Shown piece after piece: positions 6,830 through 14,746 of a DNA stretch of 18,974 nucleotides. A model generated the notes under the pieces. The model did not search any database, was not told where the DNA came from, and saw only the letters and a program-made list of their open reading frames with translations. The first letter of the stretch is position 1. Every line of letters begins with the position of its first letter. This stretch comes from Acidimicrobiia bacterium UBA6912. Its GTDB lineage: Bacteria; Actinomycetota; Acidimicrobiia; Spongiisociales; UBA5794. The stretch covers positions 9,270-28,243 of the forward strand of contig DKBA01000073.1 in the NCBI GenBank assembly GCA_002450985.1. The letters run 5' to 3'. The translations under genes were made by a program, and so were the position numbers.

Positions 6830-6835
6830 TAGCGT
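6830..6835 (+). promoter_or_regulatory. Leaderless -10 element of the glutamate dehydrogenase gene
   Basis: TAGCGT is followed by six bases and the GTG start at 6842, with no Shine-Dalgarno sequence. No clear -35 is visible at the right distance. The spacing predicts transcription starting at the GTG. Confidence 0.45.
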
Positions 6836-6841
6836 GGGGTC

Positions 6842-9800
6842 GTGGTCTCCAGGGATACCGCTGCTGCCGGTCCGTCCGGCACGCTCGTGGACGAGCTGAC
6901 TGCCGTCTTCCGGTCAATGCACCCACAGGAGCACGCCCGGCTCCTCACCGACTTCGCACGAGCCCTGCTGCGCCGCGCCGCACTCACGCCCGACGAGCGC
7001 GACGTGACTGCGTTGGCCGCCCGCGTCGAGTCGATGCTGGGTTTCGTGGATGGGCGCGGCGACGCACCCATGGCCGTCCGCGTGTTCAACCCCGACCCTG
7101 CGGTCCACGGGTATGCGGCGCCCGGGGCCGTCGCCGAGGTGAACGCACCCGACGCCCCGTTCCTCGTCGAGTCGGTGACGGCCGAGCTGCGGTCACGGCA
7201 GCTCGAGCCGCTCCGCGTCCTCCACCCCGTGATCGGTACCGTGCGCGAGGGCGGCCACCTCGTCTCGATCGCGAGCGTGCGCGAGGCCCCAACTCGCGAA
7301 TCCGTGCAGCACCATCAGCTCGATCGCCGCCTGAACGAGGACGAGCGGGCCGATCTCGAGGCGGCGCTGCGCAAGGTGATCGCCGATCTCCAGGCGGCGG
7401 TGCGCGACTTCGAGGCGATGCGAGCTCGCATCGAGACGATGGTGGAGGCGGCGCGTGAGGGGGCCAGCCATTACTCCCAGGACGAGGTCGATGAAGCGAT
7501 CGCCTTCCTGCGGTGGCTGCTCGACGACAACTTCGTGTTCCTCGGCTTCCGGGAGTACGGCATCGTCACCGGCCCCGAGGGGCGGTCCCTCGAGGTCGAC
7601 CCCGAGTCGGGGCTCGGCATCCTCTCCCATGCGGCGGCGTCACGCTTCGCCACGCCTGTCCCGTTGCGCGATCTGCCGCCGGACCAGCTCGAACGCTACC
7701 TGAGCGGGCATCTGCTCGTCATCTCGAAGACGAACCGCACCTCGACCGTCCACCGCCGCGCCCGCATGGACTACGTCGGCGTGCGGCGGATGGATCCGGA
7801 CGGCCGGGTCGCGGGCGAGGTGCGGCTGATCGGCCTCTTCACCGCAAAGGCCTACATGGCCCGGTCCTCGTCGATCCCGCTGCTGCGGCGCAAGCTCGCC
7901 TGGATCGTCGAGAACGAGGACCTCATCGAGGGCTCGCACGACTACCGGGCGATGGTGCAGATCTTCGACAGCTTCCCGAAGGAAGAGCTGTTCTCCGTGC
8001 CGCGTGAGGAGCTCGCCCGCAGCATCTCGGGACTGCTCGCTCTCGAGGAGCAACGGGGCGTGAGACTCTTCGTGCGCAACGATCTCCTACGGCGCAACGT
8101 CTCCGTGTTGGTTGCGATGCCGCGTGACCGCTTCAACGCCGCCCTGCGGCGCAGGCTCCAGGCGCTCTTCCTCGAGCGTTTCCAGGGCACGGCGGTCGAC
8201 TACCGGCTCGCCCTCGGCGAGAGCGATCCGGCACGCATCCACTTCACCGTGTGGGTGGGCGCCGATCACGTGCCGGAGGTGTCGTTCTCGGAGCTGGAGG
8301 CGGAGGTCGCCGATCTCACCAGGACGTGGGACGACCGGCTCATCGACCGCCTCGTCGTTCGCGAGGGCGAGGACCGGGGGAGGGCACTTGCCGGCCGATG
8401 GGCGAGCCGGTTCCCCGAGTACTACAAGAACTCGACCTCGCTCGACATCGCCGCCGGCGACATCGCTGCGCTGAGCCGGCTCGCTGCGGGCACCGAACCG
8501 CTCGTCGTCGGCCTCCAAACCGAGCCGCCGGGCCCCGAGCAGCTCACCCGCCTCAGCTTCTACCACAGGGGCGAGAAGCTGGCGCTGTCCCAGATGATGC
8601 CGCTGCTCGAGCATCTCGGCTTGCAGGTCATCGAGGAGGTCCCGACCCGGCTCGTCGGCGATGGCCCGCCCGTTCTCATCCACGACTTCGGGGTGCTCGG
8701 CCCCGACGGCGAACCCGTCGACATCGAGGGGGCCGGGGAACGCATCGAGCGGCTCATCGCCGCCGTCTGGCGCAACGAGGCCGAATCGGATTCGCTGAGC
8801 CGGCTCATCGTGGTGGCGGGCCTCGCCCACGAGGACGTCGCCATCCTGCGCGCCTACGAGAAGTACTGGCGCAGGGTGAGCCCGCAGTTCACGGTGGACT
8901 ACATCCACGACACCCTGGTGCGCCACCCCGAGATCGCCTCCGAGCTCGTCCGCATGTTCCACTGCCGGTTCTCGCCAGACGGCAGCGACGAGGAGGCGGC
9001 CCGCGCCCGCAGCGACGTGCTCGCTGCAGTGGATCGGGTGGAGTCGCTCGACGAGGACCGCATCCTGCGCTCCTTCGCCGGCCTGGTGTGCGCCACCGTG
9101 CGAACGAACGCATTCCGTCCCGACCGGTCGTGTCTCGCCTTCAAGCTGCGGTCCGGGGAGGTTCCGGGCATGCCCCGACCCTTCCCCCTCTTCGAGGTCT
9201 TCGTGTACGGGCAGGAGGTCGAGGGCATCCACCTCAGGGGCGGCATGGTCGCCCGCGGCGGCATCCGCTGGTCGGAGCGGCGCGAGGACTACCGCACCGA
9301 GGTGCTCGGGCTGATGAAGGCGCAGATGACGAAGAACGCCGTCATCGTGCCGACCGGCGCCAAGGGTGGCTTCATCGTGCGCCGCGGCGGCACGTCCGAT
9401 GTGCGTACTGCGGTTCGCCATGCCTACGAGACGTTCATCCGCGGGCTCCTCGAAGTCACCGACAACCTGGTGGACGGCTCGATCGTGCACCCACCGGGCG
9501 TCCGCGTGCACGACGGGCCCGATCCGTACCTCGTCGTGGCCGCCGACAAGGGCACGGCCTCCTTCTCCGACGTCGCCAACGGGCTGGCGACGGAGTACGG
9601 CTTCTGGCTCGGCGATGCGTTCGCCTCGGGTGGCTCCGCCGGGTACGACCACAAGGCACTCGGCATCACGGCGCGGGGCGCCTGGGAGTCGGTGAAGCAC
9701 CACTTCCACGAGATGGGGCGCGACGTCTCGACCGAGCCGGTCACCGTGGTCGGCATCGGCGACATGTCAGGCGATGTGTTCGGCAACGGCATGCTGCAGT

Positions 9801-11629
9801 CGCCGACCATCCGTCTCGTGGCCGCGTTCGACCATCGCCACGTGTTCCTCGATCCGACTCCCGACCCGGTGCGCTCCGTCGACGAACGGCGCAGGCTCTT
9901 CACCACACCCGGGACGTCGTGGGACGACTACGACCGAAGCATCCTTTCGGCGGGCGGTGGCGTGTTTGCGCGCAGCGCCAAACGCATCGAGCTCTCCCCC
10001 GAGGCGGCGGCTGCGCTGGGAACCGAGCCGGCGTCGGTCAACCCCGCAGAGCTGATCCGCATCATCCTCCAGGCTCCGGTCGACCTGCTGTGGAACGGCG
10101 GTATCGGCACGTACGTGAAAGCCCACGACGAGTCCAACGCGGATGCCGGTGACCGGGCGAACGACGCGGTGCGGATCGACGGGAGGGACCTGCGCTGTCG
10201 CGTCGTCGGAGAAGGCGGCAACCTGGGGCTCACCCAGCGCGGGCGTATCGAGTACGCCGCGACCGGGGGAAGGCTCTACACCGACTTCATCGACAACTCC
10301 GGCGGGGTGCATTGCTCCGACCGGGAGGTGAACCTGAAGGTGCTCCTCGGACTGGCCATGGAGCGCGGCGTGCTGGACCCGGGCGAGCGCAACGCCCTCA
10401 TCGAGGCGCTCGCAGACGACATCACCACGCGGGTCGTGTACGAGAACTTCCTCCAGGCGCAGATCTTGACGCAAGAGCAGGATGCCTCCCCGCAACGCCT
10501 GGATGCCTATGAGGACCTGATGCAGTCGCTCGAGCGGCAGGGCGCCCTGGATCGGGTGATCGAGGTGCTGCCCTCCACCGAGGAGATGGTGGAGCGGGGC
10601 CGCGCCGGGCTCGGCATGACGACACCGGAGCTCGCCGTGCTCCTCGCCTATGCCAAGCGCATGCTCGCCGACGAGCTGCTGACATCCGACCTGCCGGAGG
10701 CTCCCGACTTCCAGCGCGACCTCGCCGCCTACTTCCCCAACGAGATCGTGCACCGGTTCGGCCCGCTCGTCACCGAGCACCCGCTGCGCCGCGAGCTGAT
10801 CGCCACGATCATCGCCAACGAGGTGATCGACTCTGAGGGCATCACCTTCGTCGCCCGGCTCCAAGCCGAGACGGGATCTCTCGCCCCCTCGATCGTGCGC
10901 GCCTACCGCATCGCCCGCGAGATCACGGGGGCGGGCGAACGCTGGGACGCCGTCGAGCGCCTGGAGGGCGAGATCGATCCGGAGCTCCAGCACCGGCTGA
11001 TGGCCGGTGTCGACGAGCTGGTCGAGGCGATGGCGCGGTGGCACCTCGACCGCGGCGAGACGCAGCTGTCCCCGCAAACGATCGCGGCGACGCGGGAAGC
11101 CTTCGCTGCGCTCTCGGACATGCTGCCGAAGGTGGGAACCCCGGATTGGGTGGCGGCGCGCGATCAGCGGGCCGCCGAGCTCGTCGCTGCGGGCGCTCCC
11201 GGCGCCCTGGCGCGCCGTCACGCCTACGAGGACGCCTTGGTCCACGCCCCCGACATCATCGAGCTGGCCCGCATCCTGGATGCGCCGCTCGATGCGGTCG
11301 CCCGATTGTCGTTCCTGGTGGCCGAGGCGTTCCATCTCGATCGCCTCACGCGGATTCTCCAGCAGCTGCCGAGGGCGGATCGCTGGCAGCGGGCGGCGGC
11401 GCGCGCCGTCGCCGACGACCTGCTCGGGTTGCGGCGACAGCTCACGGAGCGGGTCGCCGAACGCGGGGTCGGCCTGGACCCGGCAGCAGCCGTGGCGGCG
11501 TTCGTGGATTCCTGCGGCACCCGCTACACACAGCTCATGCGGCTGACGCGGTCTGTTGCCGTCGAAGGCGGAGACGACGTGGCATCGGTCATGGTCGCCG
11601 TCCGCCGTATCCAGCGTCTCGTCGGCTGA
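6842..11629 (+). CDS. gdh: NAD-specific glutamate dehydrogenase, large (about 180 kDa) class
   Basis: The 1595-residue product matches the large bacterial GDH class (about 1600 residues; Streptomyces clavuligerus GDH, Mycobacterium Rv2476c) and converts L-glutamate and NAD+ to 2-oxoglutarate, ammonium and NADH, mainly in glutamate catabolism. The N-terminal half (about 1-700) holds the ACT-like regulatory modules. The catalytic core shows RGGIRWSER (805-813), KNAVIVPTGAKGGF with catalytic Lys841, GIGDMSGDVFGNGML (from 971, dinucleotide binding), NGGIGTYVK (1085-1093) and GEGGNLGLTQ (1123-1132). A helical C-terminal domain follows from about 1230. The start is the GTG at 6842, placed exactly behind a leaderless -10. 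In mycobacteria such enzymes are inhibited by the FHA protein GarA; no such partner is in the window. It is intact over 4.8 kb and stands alone, with no operon partner. Confidence 0.97.
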   Translation: MVSRDTAAAGPSGTLVDELTAVFRSMHPQEHARLLTDFARALLRRAALTPDERDVTALAARVESMLGFVDGRGDAPMAVRVFNPDPAVHGYAAPGAVAEVNAPDAPFLVESVTAELRSRQLEPLRVLHPVIGTVREGGHLVSIASVREAPTRESVQHHQLDRRLNEDERADLEAALRKVIADLQAAVRDFEAMRARIETMVEAAREGASHYSQDEVDEAIAFLRWLLDDNFVFLGFREYGIVTGPEGRSLEVDPESGLGILSHAAASRFATPVPLRDLPPDQLERYLSGHLLVISKTNRTSTVHRRARMDYVGVRRMDPDGRVAGEVRLIGLFTAKAYMARSSSIPLLRRKLAWIVENEDLIEGSHDYRAMVQIFDSFPKEELFSVPREELARSISGLLALEEQRGVRLFVRNDLLRRNVSVLVAMPRDRFNAALRRRLQALFLERFQGTAVDYRLALGESDPARIHFTVWVGADHVPEVSFSELEAEVADLTRTWDDRLIDRLVVREGEDRGRALAGRWASRFPEYYKNSTSLDIAAGDIAALSRLAAGTEPLVVGLQTEPPGPEQLTRLSFYHRGEKLALSQMMPLLEHLGLQVIEEVPTRLVGDGPPVLIHDFGVLGPDGEPVDIEGAGERIERLIAAVWRNEAESDSLSRLIVVAGLAHEDVAILRAYEKYWRRVSPQFTVDYIHDTLVRHPEIASELVRMFHCRFSPDGSDEEAARARSDVLAAVDRVESLDEDRILRSFAGLVCATVRTNAFRPDRSCLAFKLRSGEVPGMPRPFPLFEVFVYGQEVEGIHLRGGMVARGGIRWSERREDYRTEVLGLMKAQMTKNAVIVPTGAKGGFIVRRGGTSDVRTAVRHAYETFIRGLLEVTDNLVDGSIVHPPGVRVHDGPDPYLVVAADKGTASFSDVANGLATEYGFWLGDAFASGGSAGYDHKALGITARGAWESVKHHFHEMGRDVSTEPVTVVGIGDMSGDVFGNGMLQSPTIRLVAAFDHRHVFLDPTPDPVRSVDERRRLFTTPGTSWDDYDRSILSAGGGVFARSAKRIELSPEAAAALGTEPASVNPAELIRIILQAPVDLLWNGGIGTYVKAHDESNADAGDRANDAVRIDGRDLRCRVVGEGGNLGLTQRGRIEYAATGGRLYTDFIDNSGGVHCSDREVNLKVLLGLAMERGVLDPGERNALIEALADDITTRVVYENFLQAQILTQEQDASPQRLDAYEDLMQSLERQGALDRVIEVLPSTEEMVERGRAGLGMTTPELAVLLAYAKRMLADELLTSDLPEAPDFQRDLAAYFPNEIVHRFGPLVTEHPLRRELIATIIANEVIDSEGITFVARLQAETGSLAPSIVRAYRIAREITGAGERWDAVERLEGEIDPELQHRLMAGVDELVEAMARWHLDRGETQLSPQTIAATREAFAALSDMLPKVGTPDWVAARDQRAAELVAAGAPGALARRHAYEDALVHAPDIIELARILDAPLDAVARLSFLVAEAFHLDRLTRILQQLPRADRWQRAAARAVADDLLGLRRQLTERVAERGVGLDPAAAVAAFVDSCGTRYTQLMRLTRSVAVEGGDDVASVMVAVRRIQRLVG

Positions 11630-11739
11630 GCCTCGCGGCCGGCCGCCTCGTGCCACGAAAAGACCTCATCCGCGCGCCGGGCGGGGCCCGTAGTGAGATG
11701 GAAGGGGTTGCAGATTCCCCGTCTGCCACAGGAGGAATG

Positions 11740-12276
11740 ATGTTCAAGAAGCTCGGCATCTTTGCCGCCATGACCGGTCTGGTCATCGCCATGGTTCCCG
11801 GTGTTGCCAGCGCCGACGAGGCGATGACCGAGGAGCCGCCGTCGATCGTCGAGATCGTCGCCACCACGGGCCAGTACAAGACCCTGCTGCGGGCTGTGGT
11901 GGAGGCGGGCCTGGTCGACGCCGTCGCCGGCCTCGACGATGTCACCGTCTTCGCACCCGACAACCGCGCCTTCCGGACGACGGCCAAGGGCTTCGACACG
12001 AACACGGCGGGGATGATCGACTACTTGAGCAGCGCGGGCCTCCTGGATGACGTCCTCTTGTACCACGTGGTGCCCGGCGTCGTCCCGAGCTCGGTCGCCG
12101 TGACGATCGACGGCTACGTGCCGACCCTCCAGGGCGAGTCGATCTACCTCGACGGCCCGGCGCTCACGCTCAACGGCAACGTGACCCTCAACACCAAGCG
12201 GCTCGACATCTTCGCCTCGAACGGCGTCATCCACGGTATCAACGGCGTGCTCGTTCCGCCGTCGATCCTTCCCTGA
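11740..12276 (+). CDS. Secreted fasciclin (FAS1) domain protein
   Basis: A 178-residue protein with a Sec signal peptide (MFKKLGIFAAMTGLVIAMVPGVASA, split here only for description; cleavage likely after ASA) and one FAS1 domain over about residues 34-178. FAS1 landmarks are SIVEIVATTGQYKTLLRAV, the H1-like VTVFAPDNRAF, LLYHVVPGVV, and the H2-like VIHGINGVLVPP at the end. FAS1 proteins act in adhesion and surface or matrix contact; the partner here is unknown. Two ATGs are in tandem; AGGAGG at 11730-11735 leaves one base before the first (11737) and four before the second, so the second is preferred. Monocistronic, closed by a strong hairpin. Confidence 0.9.
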   Translation: MFKKLGIFAAMTGLVIAMVPGVASADEAMTEEPPSIVEIVATTGQYKTLLRAVVEAGLVDAVAGLDDVTVFAPDNRAFRTTAKGFDTNTAGMIDYLSSAGLLDDVLLYHVVPGVVPSSVAVTIDGYVPTLQGESIYLDGPALTLNGNVTLNTKRLDIFASNGVIHGINGVLVPPSILP

Positions 12277-12319
12277 GCCCACTGACCCAGGAGGGGTTCC
12301 CAGCCTCCCCCTGGTGATG

Positions 12320-12359
12320 CGGCGAGAGGGCGGCGGTTGTCACCGCCGCCCTCTCGCCG
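12320..12359. terminator. Strong bidirectional hairpin terminator
   Basis: CGGCGAGAGGGCGGCGGT (12320-12337) and its perfect complement (12342-12359) form an 18-bp stem with a TGTC loop. It lies 43 bases after the fasciclin stop and 34 bases past the stop of the converging minus-strand gene, so it can stop both transcripts. There is no T-run. Confidence 0.75.
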
Positions 12360-12393
12360 TGTCTGCATCCCAACGCGGTGGCGTGCCGCCGGT

Positions 12394-12819
12394 TCAGTGC
12401 GGCGGGTTCTCCGGCACGTCGTCCGGCTCGGGCCCCGCCGTCACCCGGAGCGTCGCCACCCGCTTCACGTTCCAGCACAGGGTCGATCCCTCGGCGACCG
12501 TGAGCCGGAATGGCCCGCCACGGTTGTCGGGCAGCGGTCCCCCGGCCTCGGAGAAGGCCAGCCAGCCGTCCTCGCGCAGATCGTCGAGAGGGATCGATGC
12601 CCGGTAGGCACCTCCCTGGCTGATCACGGTGCAGTGGGTGGCGCCGTGCTCGACCGTCACCTGGTCGAGGATCTCGCCCACCCGCACGGCCGTGCCGACG
12701 GCTCCGGCGGCGACGCTCGCCGCGTCCGCGACGACCGATGGGAACGTGGCCAGGTCAGAGGCGGCGAACAGCGCTTCGTGGGCCACGAGACCTGTGACCC
12801 GGAGGTGAGGAGTCTCCAC
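12394..12819 (-). CDS. Short sulfite-oxidase-fold (molybdopterin-binding domain-like) protein, cofactor cysteine apparently absent
   Basis: A 141-residue protein corresponding to the oxidoreductase molybdopterin-binding domain of the sulfite oxidase/YedY superfamily. It has LRVTGLVAHEALFAASDLATF at the start, GTAVRVGEILDQV in place of the W-x-GV-x-L-x-x-LL element, AYRASIPLDD, then GGPLPDNRGGPFRLTV (equivalent to the G-x-PLP-x-x-HG-x-P-x-R loop) and WNVKRVATLRV. The Cys that ligates molybdenum normally lies between the first two elements, in a C-x-G-W or C-x-G-N setting, and is not there. The usual His of HG-x-P is Arg. The protein may therefore use the fold without the cofactor, or bind a partner. 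There is no signal peptide. The GTG at 12819 sits nine bases past the stop of the methyltransferase gene. Last gene of a three-gene minus-strand run. Confidence 0.65.
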   Translation of the reverse strand: METPHLRVTGLVAHEALFAASDLATFPSVVADAASVAAGAVGTAVRVGEILDQVTVEHGATHCTVISQGGAYRASIPLDDLREDGWLAFSEAGGPLPDNRGGPFRLTVAEGSTLCWNVKRVATLRVTAGPEPDDVPENPPH

Positions 12820-12825
12820 GTCCCA

Positions 12826-12831
12826 ATCCTA
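12826..12831 (-). promoter_or_regulatory. Leaderless -10 element overlapping the upstream stop codon
   Basis: TAGGAT on the minus strand, six bases before the GTG at 12819. Its first three bases are the TAG stop of the methyltransferase gene. The same bases also contain AGGA seven bases before the GTG, which could instead be a weak ribosome binding site, so promoter and operon readings both remain possible. Confidence 0.35.
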
Positions 12832-13617
12832 TTCCCGTCGGTCTGCACGGGCGGCGACCACGAAGAGCCGGGCGAACGGGTAGATCGTCGTCCCGGACGG
12901 GGCTCTGGGATACGCCGCCGCCAGGGCGTCCCGGTATTCCGCGACAAACGCGTCTCGTTCCGCGACGTCGAGCTCGTCGAGCAAGGGCCGCAGCGCCGTT
13001 CCCTCCACCCAGCGCAGCACAGCATCGTCGCCCTCGAGCTCCTGGAAGTACCGGGTCTCCCAGATGTCGACCGTCGCACCCTCACCGCGCAGCAACTCGC
13101 CGTAGTGCTGCGCGTCCGCCACGGGTCTCCGGTCGTAGTGGGCGCGCAGCGTCGTGCTGCCGAGACGGCGGCGCTCGAGGACCTCGCGGATGAGCCGGTG
13201 CGATGGCTCGCCCCAGCTCAGCGGCATCTGGAAGGCGAGGGTGCCCGCAGCGCTGAGGGAGCGGAACAGGCGGAGGATCACGTTGTCGTGGTCCGGGACC
13301 CAATGCAGCACGGCGTTGCTGAAGATCACGTCGATTGCGTCCGGCACGTCCCAATCCCTCACGTCCATGCCGACCCACTCGATGGGGCTCGGCGTGGCCC
13401 GAGCCTCGGCGAGCATCGCGGGCGAGCTGTCGGTACCGACGACGTGCGCCGCGGGCCAGCGTTCCGCCATGACTCGCGTCAGCGCCCCGGTCCCGCAGCC
13501 GACGTCGTACACGAGCCGCGGTTCGGGGTGAGCGATGCGAGCGAGCAACTCGAGACCGGGACGGAGCCGCAGGTCCGCAAATGCCAGGTAGCGGCCTGGG
13601 TCCCATCGCAGGCTCAT
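12829..13617 (-). CDS. tam: Trans-aconitate 2-methyltransferase
   Basis: A 262-residue class I SAM-dependent methyltransferase that follows Escherichia coli Tam along its whole length: the opening WDPGRYLAFADLRLRPGLELLARI, SAM motif I VYDVGCGTG (36-44), VVGTDSSPAMLAEA, a motif resembling DLIFANA-x-LQW (here DVIFSNAVLHWVPDH), FQMPLSWGEPSHRLIREV, VDIWETRYFQEL and WVEGTALRPLLDEL, and an FARLFVVA ending. Tam methylates trans-aconitate, a spontaneous isomer of cis-aconitate that inhibits aconitase, protecting the citric acid cycle. The start ATG at 13617 overlaps the stop of the hydrolase gene upstream (ATGA), so the two are translationally coupled. Whether the hydrolase is functionally linked is unknown. 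Confidence 0.9.
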   Translation of the reverse strand: MSLRWDPGRYLAFADLRLRPGLELLARIAHPEPRLVYDVGCGTGALTRVMAERWPAAHVVGTDSSPAMLAEARATPSPIEWVGMDVRDWDVPDAIDVIFSNAVLHWVPDHDNVILRLFRSLSAAGTLAFQMPLSWGEPSHRLIREVLERRRLGSTTLRAHYDRRPVADAQHYGELLRGEGATVDIWETRYFQELEGDDAVLRWVEGTALRPLLDELDVAERDAFVAEYRDALAAAYPRAPSGTTIYPFARLFVVAARADRRE

Positions 13618-14555
13618 GATCGGCGGTGGGGGATCGAGTGCTGCCAATCGGCGAGCAACGTGCGGAGGGCGGCCACGAACGCCAGCGGCTGGTCGAGGGT
13701 GAGGTGGTGGTAGGCCTCCGGGATCGAGACGACGGGCGCCGCTCTCCCCATCAACTCGTACATGTAGTCCGCGGTGTCCGGCGGCACGACGACGCTGAGC
13801 TCGCCGCGGATCAGAGCGACGCGGCACCGCACCGCCCGCAGCTGGTCGCGCAGCGGCACCAGCGTGTGGCGGAACAGGTTGGGGTCGAACTTCCACGTCC
13901 AACCGACGGTCGTCTCGTGCAGGGAGTGCCTGGCCACGTGATCGACGATGTAGTCGGCCTCGCACGGCTGCTCCGGGATCAGCCGGAAGTGGAGCAGCGC
14001 CGACTCGATGTCGGGATACACGCCGGGGGAGCGAAACGCCCGCCCGCTGCGGCCCTCCTCGGACTCCGGGTCGGGGCGCCGCACCGGGGAATCGACGATG
14101 ACCGCGCCGGCGAGGCGGTCACCGAATCGTGCCGCCGTCATGATCGTGACCATGCCGCCGAGGCTGTGCCCGACCACGACGGGCGGCCCCGGGAAACCCG
14201 CCGCCTCCGACACCGCCATCACCTCGTCCGCCCACGCCCAGTGTGAGTAGGACTCGCGCCGTCCGCTGTCGCCGTGGCCGCTGAGGTCCAGCGCCACGAC
14301 GTGCCAGCGTGCGGTGAAGAACGGCCCGAGGAACGTCCACCAGTGGGCGTGTGCGGCGCCACCGTGGACGAGGACGAGCCCGGGGTTGGTCGGGTGTCCC
14401 CAGTCCAGGTAGTGGATCGGGGTGCCGTCGACGTCGACGGTTCGTTCGGCGTACGGCGTGTCGAGCGCCCTCGTGAACCAGCCGGGCGGCGCCGCTTCGG
14501 TGGGTCGCCACGTCACGGCTGTGCCAGGGATCGGGACCGGTGCCGCATAGGGCAT
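13614..14555 (-). CDS. Alpha/beta hydrolase
   Basis: From the ATG at 14555 the product has 313 residues; an in-frame start exists further upstream but adds only an arginine-rich, family-unlike tail. Visible elements are the oxyanion-hole HGG (64-66, VLVHGGAAHAHWW), VVALDLSGHGDS, the nucleophile elbow GHSLGG (Ser131), RGELSVVVPPD near the acid position (acid tentatively Asp260 or a neighbour), and YHHLTLDQP with the catalytic His (His284). The architecture is that of epoxide hydrolase, haloalkane dehalogenase or esterase relatives; the serine nucleophile favours an esterase or C-C hydrolase. No signal peptide, so cytoplasmic. It begins the minus-strand run with tam and the short sulfite-oxidase-fold protein. 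Substrate unknown. Confidence 0.85.
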   Translation of the reverse strand: MPYAAPVPIPGTAVTWRPTEAAPPGWFTRALDTPYAERTVDVDGTPIHYLDWGHPTNPGLVLVHGGAAHAHWWTFLGPFFTARWHVVALDLSGHGDSGRRESYSHWAWADEVMAVSEAAGFPGPPVVVGHSLGGMVTIMTAARFGDRLAGAVIVDSPVRRPDPESEEGRSGRAFRSPGVYPDIESALLHFRLIPEQPCEADYIVDHVARHSLHETTVGWTWKFDPNLFRHTLVPLRDQLRAVRCRVALIRGELSVVVPPDTADYMYELMGRAAPVVSIPEAYHHLTLDQPLAFVAALRTLLADWQHSIPHRRS

Positions 14556-14652
14556 GCACGATAGATCGCGGACCCGAGAACTGGGTGCGCCCGCCGTCAC
14601 CGCGAGGCGTCGCGGTGTGGGCCCTGAGGCGGTCGGCCCTATTTCTCGCCTT

Positions 14653-14684
14653 CGGGTTGCACGCAACCCGCATATTGCGATATG
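14653..14684. repeat. Two adjacent dyads upstream of the CAP gene
   Basis: CGGGTTGC (14653-14660) and GCAACCCG (14663-14670) form an 8-bp dyad around AC. Directly after it CATAT and ATATG form a second, AT-rich dyad around TGCG (14671-14684). They lie 63 bases before the CAP gene start and could be operator sites; TATGGT at 14681-14686 is a possible -10. Interval 14556-14746 shows nothing else clear apart from a G5/C7 hairpin-capable run at about 14705-14727. Confidence 0.45.
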
Positions 14685-14746
14685 GTCGCCCTCGGTAGGA
14701 TTGGCGGGGGCCAGGTAAACCCCCCCGAATGGTAGGGAATTGAACG

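Noticed and set aside
9767..11656. Long minus-strand open frame (629 codons) opposite gdh, and another at 8087-9709
   Set aside because: Composition is that of antisense shadow of a high-GC gene; gdh motifs on the plus strand are unmistakable.
12337..13713. Plus-strand open frame of 458 codons across tam and its neighbour
   Set aside because: Covers parts of three well-supported minus-strand genes and has no family signature.
14641..14746. Riboswitch upstream of the CAP gene
   Set aside because: The leader is short and matches no conserved core that I know for c-di-AMP or c-di-GMP riboswitches.
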